Part shown: positions 22,391 through 34,100 of the stretch, piece by piece | How the letters are laid out: each line of letters starts with the position of its first letter | How positions within the stretch are numbered: the stretch's first letter is position 1 | NCBI GenBank assembly: GCA_961205875.1 | Contig: OY540809.1 | Coordinates: forward strand, 9,994,267 to 10,058,266 | Reading direction: 5' to 3' | Origin: Sialis fuliginosa | Taxonomy: Eukaryota; Arthropoda; Insecta; Megaloptera; Sialidae | Length of the DNA: 64,000 nucleotides | Program-made: the position numbers and the translations under genes | The notes under the pieces: model-generated | Told to the model about the DNA's origin: nothing | Seen by the model: the letters and a program-made list of their open reading frames with translations, nothing else | The model's database searches: none

Positions 22391-23530
22391 TACGTTTTAA
22401 TATTGAAATAACTGCGTGATTTAAAAGTTATAAAACAAAGTAGATTTATTTGATATAACATGAAGTTTAATTGACAGACCTTTTTTCAAATTATAATAAA
22501 ACTCTAGAACTCTTATGTCCAATTTTACCAATTTATGTTTTTAGTATGTTGACAGCTTGGATAACTAAAATAATTGGTCCATTTGGAGATTTGCAAGGCT
22601 ATTAGAAAGGACAAATTTTGGTAAAACTTGGGGTTAGATAGAGATAATGTAACATATAGTATATGTGCATGTGCCATAACACTTCATTTAAGTGGAAGTG
22701 ACGTTTAAATAATAAGAAAAAGAAAATACATTCTTTCGTAAGTAGGAAGATTGTGCGCGTGAACAAGTGTTAAAACAAAAATGGAATAGGTCACCATTCT
22801 TTCTTTCTCTTTCTACCGAATGTTCGTTTTTTCGACTGCCGTATATCTATGGTTAAAACTATATTTTTAAAAATATTTTGGAGGGTCATATAACTGAGAG
22901 GAATCTTTTTTTTTAATAAAAAAAATATGTTTTTAAACCTGTGGAGCTAATTTCACAGATCAAAAATAAGCAATATCAGTTTTTTGCATTAATCACAAAA
23001 ACTTACATACATACTTCGATACATTTTTCATGAAAAATAATAGCTCTACGAAAAAAAATATTCAATCATTTATACTGAGAATTTTCTGATCTTTAATTTG
23101 TTAACGAAATTTAATTTGAAATACCAAAAACTGATGTTGTTATCTTTCATATATTAAATATGAGATTTATATCGCAGTTTATCTTCTGGCAAAAATTTAT
23201 CTTCTGAGTTATATGTAAAATACGATATATACATTTAATATTTTAGCTATGACTTTATTTTAACTTGCCATAAAACTCCTCGAAGATATCTAATTTTCTT
23301 TTCAACAAATAAACAAACAATACTGCAATATTAATATTACATTTACGTACACGTAATATAAAATCCTCTAGGAAAATTTAAAATATATACAAGTAAATCA
23401 TAAAAATGTAGACAAATCTGAATGTGAATTCATGTTAAACGAAAAGTACTTACGTCATATAGAATTATGTTAAAGAACACATACAGTATAAGTTCAGAGA
23501 ACATATTTCACGATAATGCCTTTAAAAACA
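22391..23530. other. A+T-rich DNA, no gene recognised
   Basis: No element or gene recognised. Confidence 0.5.
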
Positions 23531-23650
23531 GATGCATTATGTAAATGCAGTTGAGTTTCTTACATTGCCGAGATTGCAGGTTCGATTCTTACCTGAACAC
23601 ATGTTCTCGCTAACGGTACCAGAGAGATTACGCTCGGGGTGCATTCAGAA
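23531..23650 (+). mobile_element. tRNA-derived SINE head, fragment
   Basis: GGTTCGATTCTTACC at 23579-23593 matches the RNA polymerase III B box. An A-box-like ATGCAGTTGAG lies about 35 bp upstream at 23545-23555. The body downstream (ACACATGTTCTCGC and following) does not fold as a tRNA, so a decayed SINE is more likely than a gene. Confidence 0.4.
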
Positions 23651-24110
23651 TGTAATTTGTTAACTGGAAAGTGTTGGTGTATACGTTAAGATAATACGTT
23701 GCAGTTAAGACAACGTTGTCGAGTGTATTTAATGAAATTAAAAGTTTACCAGTCTCTGTAATGCTTCGATAAAAGATTGTTGTGTAGTCTTTTTTTATTT
23801 TATTAATGCAGAGAAATCCTCCGGTACAATTTCTATTCGTTAAAAATTTAATTCCTTTGGGAGTTTGTTTTTTCAATTATGTCAACTTATCATTTATTTG
23901 GGTAATTTTCGAATAAAAAAATGTATCTAAGGTTAAAAATGAAGTAAAAATAGTTGAAAAGTTGTTCGTAAAACATCTTTTCCGGTACAAGTAGTACCGT
24001 ATTTAGTTTACTTACAAGGGAACCTTTTCAGTGGCATATCGAGTTTAAATTTTGTATATAGTTAGAAGAGGCCAGGATAAGTAAGAAAAAAATTATCTTT
24101 ACTGCGGTAA
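23651..24110. other. Spacer, no gene recognised
   Basis: The 82-codon minus frame at 23628-23876 lacks any domain. Confidence 0.4.
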
Positions 24111-24480
24111 AACGGTTTAAGGGGGTGACACACCCCTATGAAAATGTGCAAAATAATCATATATTCCAAATAACTCTGAAACTAATGAAGATTTTTAAAA
24201 TCTATAATACAAAATTTTCATGATTTTTTACACTCTTTCGAATGGCGACAGTCGAAATTCGAAAAAATGAAACCGATGGGAGGTGGGGGTTAACAGTTTC
24301 ATTTCTTCGAATTTGAAGAAATGAAACTGTTAACCCCCATGGCATTTAATATGTCAAAGCAAATATCAATTAAAAAAAAAAAAATTAATTTTAAAAGCAA
24401 ATTGTGATAAATCTTTGTAAGGGAATATTTTACAACAAACTTTGTAGACCTATTGAAAGGGTTTTCATCACACCTCAACA
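24111..24480 (-). repeat. Family B fragment containing a perfect long hairpin
   Basis: From about 24339 the text GGCATTTAATATGTCAAAGC, AAATATCAATT, GGGAATATTTTACAACAAAC and TTTGTAGACCTATTGA matches reverse-oriented family B. The part before it holds GGGGGTGACACACCCC and the hairpin at 24285-24338. Confidence 0.55.
24285..24338. repeat. Perfect palindrome: 24-bp arms, 6-base loop
   Basis: Arm 24285-24308 begins GGGGGTTAACAGTTTC and is followed by the loop GAATTT. The exact reverse complement is at 24315-24338, ending GAAACTGTTAACCCCC. There are no mismatches. In RNA or single-stranded DNA it would fold very stably. A template-switch (fold-back) mutation at the edge of family B is a simple explanation. 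Confidence 0.95.
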
Positions 24481-25443
24481 TCGTTAAGTGCACAGTAAAA
24501 ATAGAAAAAGATACAAATGCAATGTAAACATACCAAATTAAAAACAGTAAATGACGTTGGACGCCGAGCTTAAAAACGCCGTATTAGCGAAACGAGCGTC
24601 GTTTAAAGCGAGGTATTGCTCTATAAAAGTTTATACAAATATAAATACGTATATTTTTATGGAGTCATAAAATTATGATTACATAAGACTTGAGTCACAG
24701 GGTCATGTTTTACAAGAAGAGGTCACATTAACAGGTTCTACTGTATATTATATAGATATAGAAGATGATTTTTAACAATTATAGAAAGCATGTAAGCAAT
24801 AAATATTCTCATAACGAGAATAGTATACATTATCTCATGATTTACTGTTAATAACAGATAAAGAAATCTTAATTACAGCAATATGAATTATTAAACTTGA
24901 GACAAAAATTCACATAACTTCTTTATTCACATTAATAATTTTATACTGGATGTACGGTGAAAATGAATCAAGAATAATTGCAGTTGGAAAAGTTTTAATT
25001 CTCATACTAAATAATTTAAAATTGAATTATAAGTAAGAAAGATATTTAACTGCAAATGAAAAATATCACAGCTATTTAAAAATAACTCGATTAACTTAAA
25101 AAAATATAAAAATGGTTTCCGTTAAACCATTTGCATTTTTCTTATGGTTTCCATTGACTTTATTTTATAAATTTAAATAAAAGAGACCCTCAGAGTTCCG
25201 AAAGACAAAATACTCCTGATCAAATTGAACTCATTGTAAGTAGAAAGTATGTATATAAACTTTTGTTAGGAAAAAAACTAAAACGAGACTTAACTAACTC
25301 TTTTGTAGTCCTAATTATAATAATTAATATGTACACTCCATTATAAAACTCTAGAATCTCATAAACAGCAACATACCAAAAATAAATTTTAATTAATACA
25401 TATACGTATTAACAGGAACAAAAAGTTAATCAATTATATTTTC
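24481..25443. other. A+T-rich DNA with a small CpG-containing patch
   Basis: A short patch at 24545-24615 (GACGCCGAGC, CGAAACGAGCGTCG) has several CpGs. No gene recognised. Confidence 0.45.
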
Positions 25444-26973
25444 AAAGGCTGTAGCCGGGTAAGCATGCAAAACATGCCTTTTCATGGATTTGGCTGATTA
25501 TTTTTTTGGAAGTCACATTCTATTAAACATTCAACCTGACCAAATATTAGCTTCCAAAAATCTATAGTTTTCGAAAAAAAAAAATTTTTTTTATTTAAAA
25601 AAAATATTTTTTTTTTGATAATCTGTCCGTCGAATTTGATGGTGCTTGAAATATATTATAGAGGTACTTATGACTCATCAGAGGTAATTTTATTATGATC
25701 CTCTGTACATAATTAACCAGAAAAAAAATTAATAAAATTTTAAAAATCAAAAAAGACCATGTTGTCTTCGGAGGGCAATCACAATTTTTTTATATATTAT
25801 ACCTTGTATGTACCCAAACAACATATCAAAATCCCAAATTGATACAAAGGGTATAACATACTCGTATAAATTCGCATGCGGTCGTATCGGAGTGGCGCGA
25901 GCATGGCGCGGGCGAGTGCAAGTGTCTTAATACTTTTAAAATATCTCTAATTTGTTGCTAAACAGGACTGGGCTAGCCCAGAGGCATATCGAAAATTTTA
26001 CGGGGCCCATAACCTGACAAAAACAAAATATAGAGGCCGTAGCCGGGAATATATGGGAACTGCTCCATTGAATTAATTTTACAATTTTTTTTCTCATAGG
26101 TTGCTTTTTAAGTAAAATTAAATCGCCCTAAATGTCTGTGCTTCAATATATTCATTTTTGCTCAGATAATTTTTATAAAAAAAAAAAAATCTTGTCTATA
26201 GTTTTTAATGGATGAAGATTCGCTAGTTCACAGCGGAAATGTGATTTATTACTACTAAAGTCGATTATAAACATTTCTAAGCGATTTGGGGCGATTTTTT
26301 GTTACTTAAAAAGCAACCTATGAGAAAAAAAATTGTAAAATTAATTCAATGGAGCAGTTCCCATATATTCCCGGCTACGGCCTCTATATTTTGTTTTTGT
26401 CAGGCTATGGGCCCCGTCAAATTTTTGATATGCCTCTGGGCTAGCCCAGTCCTGTTTAGCAACAAATTAGAGATATTTTAAAAGTATTAAGACACTTGCA
26501 CTCGCCCGCGCCACGCTCGCGCCACTCCGATACGACAGCATGCGAATTTATACGAGTATGTTATACCCTTTGTATCAATTTGGGATTTTGATATGTTGTT
26601 TGGGTACATACAAGGTATAATATATAAAAAAATTGTGATTGCCCTCCGAAGACAACATGGTCTTTTTTGATTTTTTAAATTTTATAAAAAAAATTTTCTG
26701 GTTAATTATGTGCAGAGGATCATAATAAAATTACCTCTGATGAGTCATAAGTACCTCTATAATATATTTCAAGCACCATCAAATTCGACTGACAGATTAT
26801 CAAAAAAAAATCTTTTTTTGAAAATCAAAAAAAATTTTTTTTTCGAAAACTATAAATTTTTGGAAGCTAATATTTGGTCAGGTTGAATGTTTAATAGAAT
26901 GTGACTTCCAAAAAAATAATCAGCCAAATCCATGTAAAGGCATGTTTTGCATGCTTACCCGGCTACAGCCTTT
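25444..26973. mobile_element. Giant fold-back element with arms of about 690 bp
   Basis: Inverted arms 25444-about 26132 and about 26285-26973 are nearly identical by eye. The ends are AAAGGCTGTAGCCGGGTAAG and CTTACCCGGCTACAGCCTTT. Inside each arm, about 585 bp from the end, is a second related motif, AGAGGCCGTAGCCGGGAATA (26032-26051, and inverted at about 26363-26384). Each arm therefore carries a direct repeat of its own terminus. The loop is about 150 bp. No transposase frame; no clear TSD (flanks ATTTTC and ACAATC). The segment around 25890-25930 is unusually CpG-rich (CGGAGTGGCGCGAGCATGGC). Confidence 0.88.
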
Positions 26974-28919
26974 ACAATCACTACAGAAAACAGAATTAAC
27001 TATTTAACAAACAATATTGTTTAACTGTCAAATGAACAATAATTTTCAGAAACAAAAAACACACAATAATAATTGTTTGTTCATATTTCGAAACATTTAA
27101 ATTCACCTCTGACAAAAACAGGAGCAATGAATTGCGCGCATTTAAAATGTACGCAGGAGTTAAAATATGGTCCCAGTACGTCCTGCGTGCGCGTGCTATT
27201 GTACATGTGTCTGTCGAAATTGACCGTATAATAAATAAACACACGGTTTGTTCTGTTATTCTGTCATTTACATCTATATCTAATGATATAGTGTTTTTAA
27301 ATTTCTCATTTTTTTCAATTTATTTAATAAGATATTTAATTTAAGGAGCAAAATCTATATCTTCACACGGGAGTTAATAGTTCACCCCCTATTACGTATG
27401 GAGGGTTGTAATTGTTGTTTTAGCTGACCCGGTAAACTCTGTTCTGTCCAAAAAGAATTTGTTTAAAAAATCAGACTATAAATACACATTTTCGTAAATA
27501 TCTTGACTCCAGTGCCAACTACCGAGGCCAAAAAATCAATAAACTTATTGGAGTACCTAATAAACATATGGTATGAATATAGCATCGATATAGGCCTGAT
27601 GAGATCATATACATACGCACCAACTTTATTAAGATAAAACAAAATTCCCCCGTGCACGATTTTCTCAGTAACTACAGAACGGATTTTATTCCGGTTTTCA
27701 CTAATGGATGGAGTGTTCCACGAGGAAGATGTGTAATTTGTGGATATTTTTTGTAAATTTCATTCAAGTTGAAATAAAAACAATCGTCGAAGAAATATCT
27801 TCACGTAAATAGTTTGCGATAAATGAAAACAATGTTTAATAGGTTTATAACAGATGAAATTTATATCCCCGGGTAACACTGGGTCCAATGCACTTATTAA
27901 TAATAAAATATTTTATCTATGTTAATACAAAAAATAAAAAGGAAGGTTGTAATTTACATAAATTAAGAAGAAATTAAGTTAATTAAGCTTCAATAAGAAT
28001 AATTATTATCAACATATATTAACTAACTATTGATTTGATCAAGCAGATGTCTTAACTGATTAGTTAACAAACTTTTATAGTCTATAGATAACTACTGTTA
28101 TAAAAACTGGTCAAAAAAGTTAGCAAAAATATGCCTCTTTGACTCAGATTCAATTCGATCGTATAGTATATACTTCTGTTATTATATGATATCTTTTAGT
28201 AGTAGTGCATTTTCATTCGAGTTTTTATTACTTTCATGTATTTAGTACTTCAGTCAATGCATCGCATTACATAATATGATCATACTTCGTTGATGAAAAC
28301 CAAGACGGAATTGGTAAATACGACGTTATCCACTTTACATGTACTTATACGAAAATGTCTGTAGCGAGTTATCTACTAAAGATAGACATGTGCTGTTGCG
28401 GACATTTATGTAGAACTAATTAAATAAGTTTCATACTTGATTATGATGTATCCCGTATAGTTTTAATACATAGTTCGTGCACTATATATTCCATGTTTTC
28501 AACTTGCGCAAAATTTTTGTTCACTTCTCAGTCTGATGAAATAGCAAAGTAAGTATACAGTAATCCCTTCATTTTCGGGGTTAATTGGTTCCATGAAAAC
28601 AGCGCATAAAAAATGCTATAGTAATTGCCCCATTACGTTGTGTTTTTTAAGTTTTTCCAAAATTTTTCAACTGCGTAAAAGAGAATCCGTGTAAATTGAG
28701 GGATAACTGTACATAGTCTATGTCACTTCCGGTACCTCAAGGAATACTCCAGTGAAAGTTTAAGCAAAAGTGGTTTTTGAGATCATCGAACATAAACAAT
28801 CAAACTTACAATCTCTACCGTTCTATTATACAGTATGTATACATTTCGTGAGGCCAGAAATTATATAATGCATCATTAATAGTTAATAAATTTCTATGTC
28901 AAAAAGATAGTCCTGCAGT
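26974..28919. other. A+T-rich DNA, no gene recognised
   Basis: Overlapping frames of 82 codons (minus, 26996-27244) and 70 codons (plus, 27132-27344) share a slightly G+C-richer patch (GTCCTGCGTGCGCGTGCTAT at 27179-27198). Neither has a domain. Confidence 0.45.
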
Positions 28920-28927
28920 CTTTTGAC

Positions 28928-29309
28928 CAGGGCTTTGAACCGTTATTTTTTTCGTTTCGGTTTTCGTTCCGGTTCGAGTAAATAAATATATTTCGGTTCG
29001 ATTCCGGTTTTCGTTCCGAAAAAAAATAACGGGTTTTCCGGTTTTCGGTTCAGCTCCGAGTGATTAATTAAAAAAAATATTATTTGTATTAAAAATTTAT
29101 TTTCTTCCATAATTTATAAAATTTTATGGTACTTGTATAATAGCTCGAACGACAATTAAAATGGGAAATAAGATCATGTTAACACGCGTATTTTAACATG
29201 TATTGAACCGAAAAAACTGATATTTTTATTTCGGTTTGGTGCCGGTTTTCGTTCCGGCAAAAAATAACGGTTTTTCCGGTTTTCGGTTCAGTTCCGGTTC
29301 GAAGCCCTG
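28928..29309 (-). mobile_element. hAT MITE family E, copy 1, TSD CTTTTGAC
   Basis: Ends CAGGGCTTTGAACCG and CGGTTCGAAGCCCTG. The exact 8-bp duplication CTTTTGAC lies at 28920-28927 and 29310-29317. The termini are built of GGTTTTCGGTTC/TTCCGGTT-type repeats. The centre carries GGGAAATAAGATCATGTTAA and CGACAATTAAAATGGG, in opposite orientation to the copies at 37738 and 63593. CAGGG ends plus an 8-bp TSD place it in hAT. No coding. Confidence 0.93.
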
Positions 29310-29367
29310 CTTTTGACATAATGCTATGAACATATTATCACACTGCTGAGTAGCTAGCAGTTAAAAT

Positions 29368-30455
29368 ACTGGCACCAGTCTTGGACGCTTTAAGAGCAAG
29401 GTAGGTATACTGTTTTTTGAGATTGATGGGTCTCTTTTTTGTAACTATCATGAACTCACGTTACTAACAAAACAAGTGCCTCTTTATTAAATCAATTAAA
29501 CTATCAAAGTCTGCAAATATAGTTTATTGTTTATATAATTATAACCTTTTATTTTGTTATGTTTTTCTCCAGTAAGTAAAGTAAATCCAGTAATGGGCAT
29601 CCAGTGATGATAAGTACTACGACATAAAAATTATAAAATAAAAAATCGTAAAATTTGAATTAATTAGTTAAAATGTTCGCCATTTACAGTGAAGTGTCTA
29701 TCGGTCATTCCATAAATAACTGCACACTTTTTTTGTTGTTGTTACCAATTTTTTAAATTTTTACATATGTTTTGGTACTAGTTAAAAGAAGAGTTTTAAC
29801 GGTACTGTGTCGGAGCGTTCAACAATTACTGCAGTGATACGTCCAAGTAAGCGCGCTAAGACTCGCACGTCGTTACCTAAAAAAATTAATATTTCATAAA
29901 GTTTTCATATGTTTATAAATTTTCAAAGTGCTACATACTGAGGAATGATTAAGCTACAACATATATTTTTATTTTTTAAATTCAGAGTTGACATGTGCCC
30001 CAAATTTTCAGCTAAATTTTATAAATAAAAAATATATATTTAAACAAAAGTTTTGTGCAGCAAAATATTTTTTTAAATAAATTATATATATTTTCCTACA
30101 AAATTGATCCCTTGTATTTTTACGCTATCTTTGATAGTTTTTGAGATATTTCGTTTTTAAAAAAAAAGTAAAATTTTCAAAAGTCGATATTTTTGGGGGA
30201 AATTTTTTTTTCGATTTTTAAGTACCGTTAAAAATCTTCTTTTAACTAGTACTAAAACATATGTAAAAATTTAAAAAATCGGTAACAACAACAAAAAAGG
30301 TGTGCAGTTATTTATGGAATGACCGCTATATATATATATTATGATTCAGTAATGAAAGTAATTAAATAGCAACAAATATTTCTAATTTAGTACATTTAAT
30401 TAAACAAATGTTCAACACTGGGGTATTATCCAAGACTGGTGCCAGTATCTTATGT
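29368..30455 (-). mobile_element. Family F DNA element, interrupted copy
   Basis: The ends are inverted: ATACTGGCACCAGTCTTGGA and TCCAAGACTGGTGCCAGTAT, a 20-bp perfect pair. The interior matches family F on the minus strand (AGTACATTTAATTA, CAACAAATATTTCTAATTT). It is split by the TA-flanked MITE at 29701-30326. Without that insertion it is about 460 bp. Confidence 0.75.
29701..30326. mobile_element. Tc1/mariner-type MITE inserted in family F
   Basis: Inverted arms of about 105 bp: the left begins TCGGTCATTCCATAAATAAC and the right ends GTTATTTATGGAATGACCGC. TA flanks both sides (29699-29700 and 30327-30328). Both arms also contain ACTAGTTAAAAGAAGA text. The centre is non-coding with a short CpG-rich patch near 29810-29875. 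Nesting shows it is younger than the family F copy. Confidence 0.85.
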
Positions 30456-32563
30456 TAGTAAACCGTGAATTCTCGAGTCACGCGACCAGCTCCATACTAT
30501 ATCTATAATTGCGTGTTTAAATACAATAACTGCATAATCGATACATTTATGCAGTAATAGGTATATTATTAAATAACATGTTCCGGGAATCCACTGCATA
30601 CAACTTTTCTGGAATAATTCATTACGATCTCTGTCATAACTGTTTATGATATCTGGTTATGCAATTGTTAATTATGAAATTTATTTATCGTAATTTTGCC
30701 GTTATAATCCATAAATCTATTTCACCTGTTGATTGGTGTTATAACATAATATATAAAACCAAATGGATAAAAATATAATTATATTTATTTATTACAACTT
30801 TAAATAATTTTTACCAATTGTTTAGCAGTTACAAATCTTGAAGCAAAATATTTTATAAAATACAATGCACAAAAAATACAGTGAAACTTCTCCAACCGAT
30901 CAGGTATGGTTAATAAAAAAAACAGTCGCCTATAGAAGAAGTGGTCGGTTAAAAAAGTTCTACTGTACATAAAAAAGTATGTTAATAAAATAAAGATAAA
31001 TATTTGTTACCTTCTGCGAAACTTGAAATTTATATTGATGATAATCAGATTCTTACCTGAAAAGAAAAGAAACTTTTATTTACTTTTATTTTATAAATAA
31101 AATACAAATCTAGCGATAAAATAGGTCTTTGATGTAAGCTTCAATTTAAATTCATCATTTTATCATTTATAAAGATATCAAACTATCACGTTTTATCATG
31201 AAATATTGACAAAATAAATCCATATGATATCCCTAAAGTTACACCAGCATCTATACCCCAATCCAATAAAACCTATTTCAACAATTTTTACAAATTAATT
31301 ACAATTTATTACAACTGGAACTAAATTTACTACAATTGCAGTATTTTGGAAAATTAGTTGTGGTTTAGCTTTAGTATAAAACTATGGTCTAATGGGGCAA
31401 AATTTTTTCACAAAATATTACAGTTAAATTAAGATAACCTGAAGTCTCAAAAATCAACCCATAGGAGCTGAATCACCCTTTATAGGGGGTAAAAACCCTG
31501 TAAAACGAAATTAAAAAAAAATATGACAATTAATACGTTAAATATTATTATTTTTATTAATAAAACCCAACTCACCCCTTAAAAGGGAGTAATTCTTCAT
31601 TTAATAAGAATATTACCTAGCCAAAAGGGGTAAGAAAAGTGGTTAAAAAGAGACCCCTTAAAGGTGGTGTAACCTAATAATAGATACTAATAAACATAAA
31701 ATAGAAGTTATAGAACAAAAAAAAATGTTTATTTTATTACAGTAGGTAGGTAACCCACACTACTTGTTTAATTTAGATTTTTTTTAAATAATCATTTTTA
31801 ATGATAATAAACAAACCCCCAACAAACAGTTTTTGAAAAATCGATTTTAACATTATTCGGCACTACAAACTAAAAAGAAATTCTGGATAGCACTCAAAGA
31901 ACTCCAAAAATCTTTGAATGCTATTTAAAATTCGAACACAGTGCTAACTTCATACAGGTTATAAATATTAATATAAAAAAGGCATACAAAAATACATACA
32001 TATTATGTTATAGTGATTATATCTTTAAAGTACATGTGTAACAAATACATGTGTAAACAAGTAAGAACAAAAGACTTTCTTACAAAATCTTTAAAAATAA
32101 CTTATGCGTCCATGTATAATAAAAATTTCATAACAAAAAAAAAATAACATAATTGTCTCCATTAACATGATATTAGCATAACATAAAAACGCAATTGTAA
32201 ATCAGACAAAATAGCAAATTAATTTTACGCCATACACACTGAAGGTTGTGATGGGTTTAATTTCGGTCAACATCTAAGCAACAAATTTGCATTAATTACA
32301 TGCACTGATAATTACAAACATTAGTGTCAACAGACTATCAAATTATTCGTATACGGTAGCGCATCCTTCATTTAATATTAATGTCACTACATTCATATGC
32401 AAATAAACTGACTGAAAAATGCAGCATTGTTATAACCTTGACAAAAGTTTGTTCATCTCGTGCAACATGAATTGATTTTTTTAGTTGAAGCATTTTTAAA
32501 TCAAGGACTTTTAAATTGGGCCGTGTGGAAGCTAAACCGACTAGCTCATTTGTTTTTATATAA
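30456..32563. other. A+T-rich DNA, no gene recognised
   Basis: From about 31430 to 31680 there are several short GGGG/CCCC phrases (CCCTTTATAGGGGGTAAAAA, ACTCACCCCTTAAAAGGGAG, AGACCCCTTAAAGGTGG) that look like a decayed repeat. No boundaries or coding found. Confidence 0.45.
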
Positions 32564-32571
32564 TACTAGCG

Positions 32572-33128
32572 CAGCGGTTCTTAAACTTATGTAGTTTAGG
32601 GACCCCCTTTTGAACAATTATTTCTCAGGAACCCCCTCTCTGCAGAGGTTATTTTAAGAAAATTGTAAAAGTGCAAGACCTTATTTTTTGCTCCATACTT
32701 ACAATTTTTGCTTTTCAACTGCAATGACCTTTGTTTTTTGCATTACATTTTTTACATTTTTTGTTTTTACAACTGCAATGACCTTTTTTCTCTATATTTC
32801 TTACATTTTTGCTTTTACAACTGCAATGACCTTTTGTCGACGCATTTTATTATTTTATTTATTTATTAAACATTGTTTCAATTTTTTCCACTACACAAAT
32901 TAACTTTTACAACTGCACTTTTCATTTGTACAATTGTAGAAATAAACTACTCACTAAAATAACCCTTGCCTCCCTGATAGAAAAACAAAGAAGGTTGTTA
33001 GATACTAATTAATCACTGGTAAATAGAAATGTAAAAGTACTTTAATTTATGCCAACCATGTTTCACGGAGCCCAGCAAAAGTTTCGGGGACCCCCGAGGG
33101 TCCGCGGACCCTAGTTTAAGAACCGCTT
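32572..33128. mobile_element. hAT element with TSD TACTAGCG and internal minisatellite
   Basis: Ends CAGCGGTTCTTAAACTTATG and AGTTTAAGAACCGCTT, with the exact 8-bp duplication TACTAGCG at 32564-32571 and 33129-33136. Sub-terminal GGGACCCCC text occurs at both ends. The core contains three to four copies of a unit with AACTGCAATGACCTTTT spaced about 50 bp apart (32717, 32770, 32819), so the plus-strand frame 32688-32903 reads as a repeated TAMTF peptide. It is not a gene. Confidence 0.88.
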
Positions 33129-33136
33129 TACTAGCG

Positions 33137-33305
33137 CATTGGACCCGGTATTACGTGAGGATATTAATTCAATTAAACATAGAATAATCATGCCCACCCA
33201 ACATAATATTTCTTCTTAATTAATTTAATACCTGTACACTTATATTTTATAATTACATATACTCGTAGTTAGAACAAAATTTTATATAAAAAATAAATAT
33301 AACTG
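33137..33305. other. Spacer
   Basis: A+T-rich; nothing recognised. Confidence 0.4.
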
Positions 33306-33560
33306 TTAATTTATCTCCATTTTATTGCGAATTGCATTATAAAACAAGACGCAGAAAATGCAGCTCGCGTAATAGTTGGAGGGAGAGAGCTGTCTGGAAA
33401 GATCCCGGAATTTTTCCGGTAAATTGGTTCGCGTGATTCGCCACGCACAGTCTTTACTTCGGTGTAGGGTCTGCCAATGCTGATGTCTTAAAAACTTACT
33501 TTGATCTCTTGTTGACAACGACGTCTTCATGATTTTGCCTTCTTCTGTATTCTACGTGGC
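33306..33560 (-). other. G+C-elevated island, possible 5' exon
   Basis: On the minus strand an ATG at 33528-33530 in the context AAAATCATGA begins a frame of 74 codons. After 11 codons (starting MKTSLSTRDQ) there is a strong splice-donor-like CAAA|GTAAGTTTT. The island is more complex than its flanks. It might be a first coding exon with a donor, or a regulatory element. I recognise no protein and found no partner exon. Confidence 0.2.
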
Positions 33561-33843
33561 TATAAAACGATCAAGTCAATGTTTTTTTATCGATTTTCAA
33601 GTTAACTTGTCATTATGTTTTATTTGAATACGATGATTTCATCTGTATGTCAAGAAGAATCTTTACATTGAATTTATTATGATTTATGATATTGAAATTT
33701 GAATATTGTATAATTATTTTAGTAAATACCAATATAATTGCGTATAATGGTAATTGTTATCAATAACATAGCACGCATGAAATTAGTTTGACAAAATATT
33801 ATCTATTATCTTAAATAATAGGTTTGTGTGATTTTAGTTGTTA

Positions 33844-34100
33844 CTAGATACCCCCGCGGTCTAGCCCACGTGTATTACGTAATCGATGAATGCCCAATGG
33901 CCATGCAACCACCAAGGCTGTGTATCTCTATAGCACCAATAACAATGAAAATTCCGTTAAATTCGGTTCAGTAGGAATTTACTCATTCTTTGTATATGTT
34001 TAATATCACTGATCTACTCACTGATTAATTTTAAGTATGCTAATATTGAAAATTTCAATAAAATCGGTTCGGTAATTTTCTAATTAACTCAGAACAAGTA
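33844..34100 (-). mobile_element. Second Helitron-like family, decayed copy
   Basis: In reverse orientation the end reads ACCGCGGGGGTATCTAG followed by T, with a G+C-rich stem remnant (GTGGGCTAGACCGCGG) before CTAG. The interior holds two GAACCGA(T/A)TTTA-type phrases and ATCAGTGAGTAGATCAGTGA. The 5' end is not defined. It resembles Helitron 3' ends but differs from the main family. Confidence 0.35.

Noticed and set aside
32688-32903. Repeated TAMTF peptide frame
   Set aside because: The repetition comes from the minisatellite inside a hAT MITE with defined TSDs, not from a protein.
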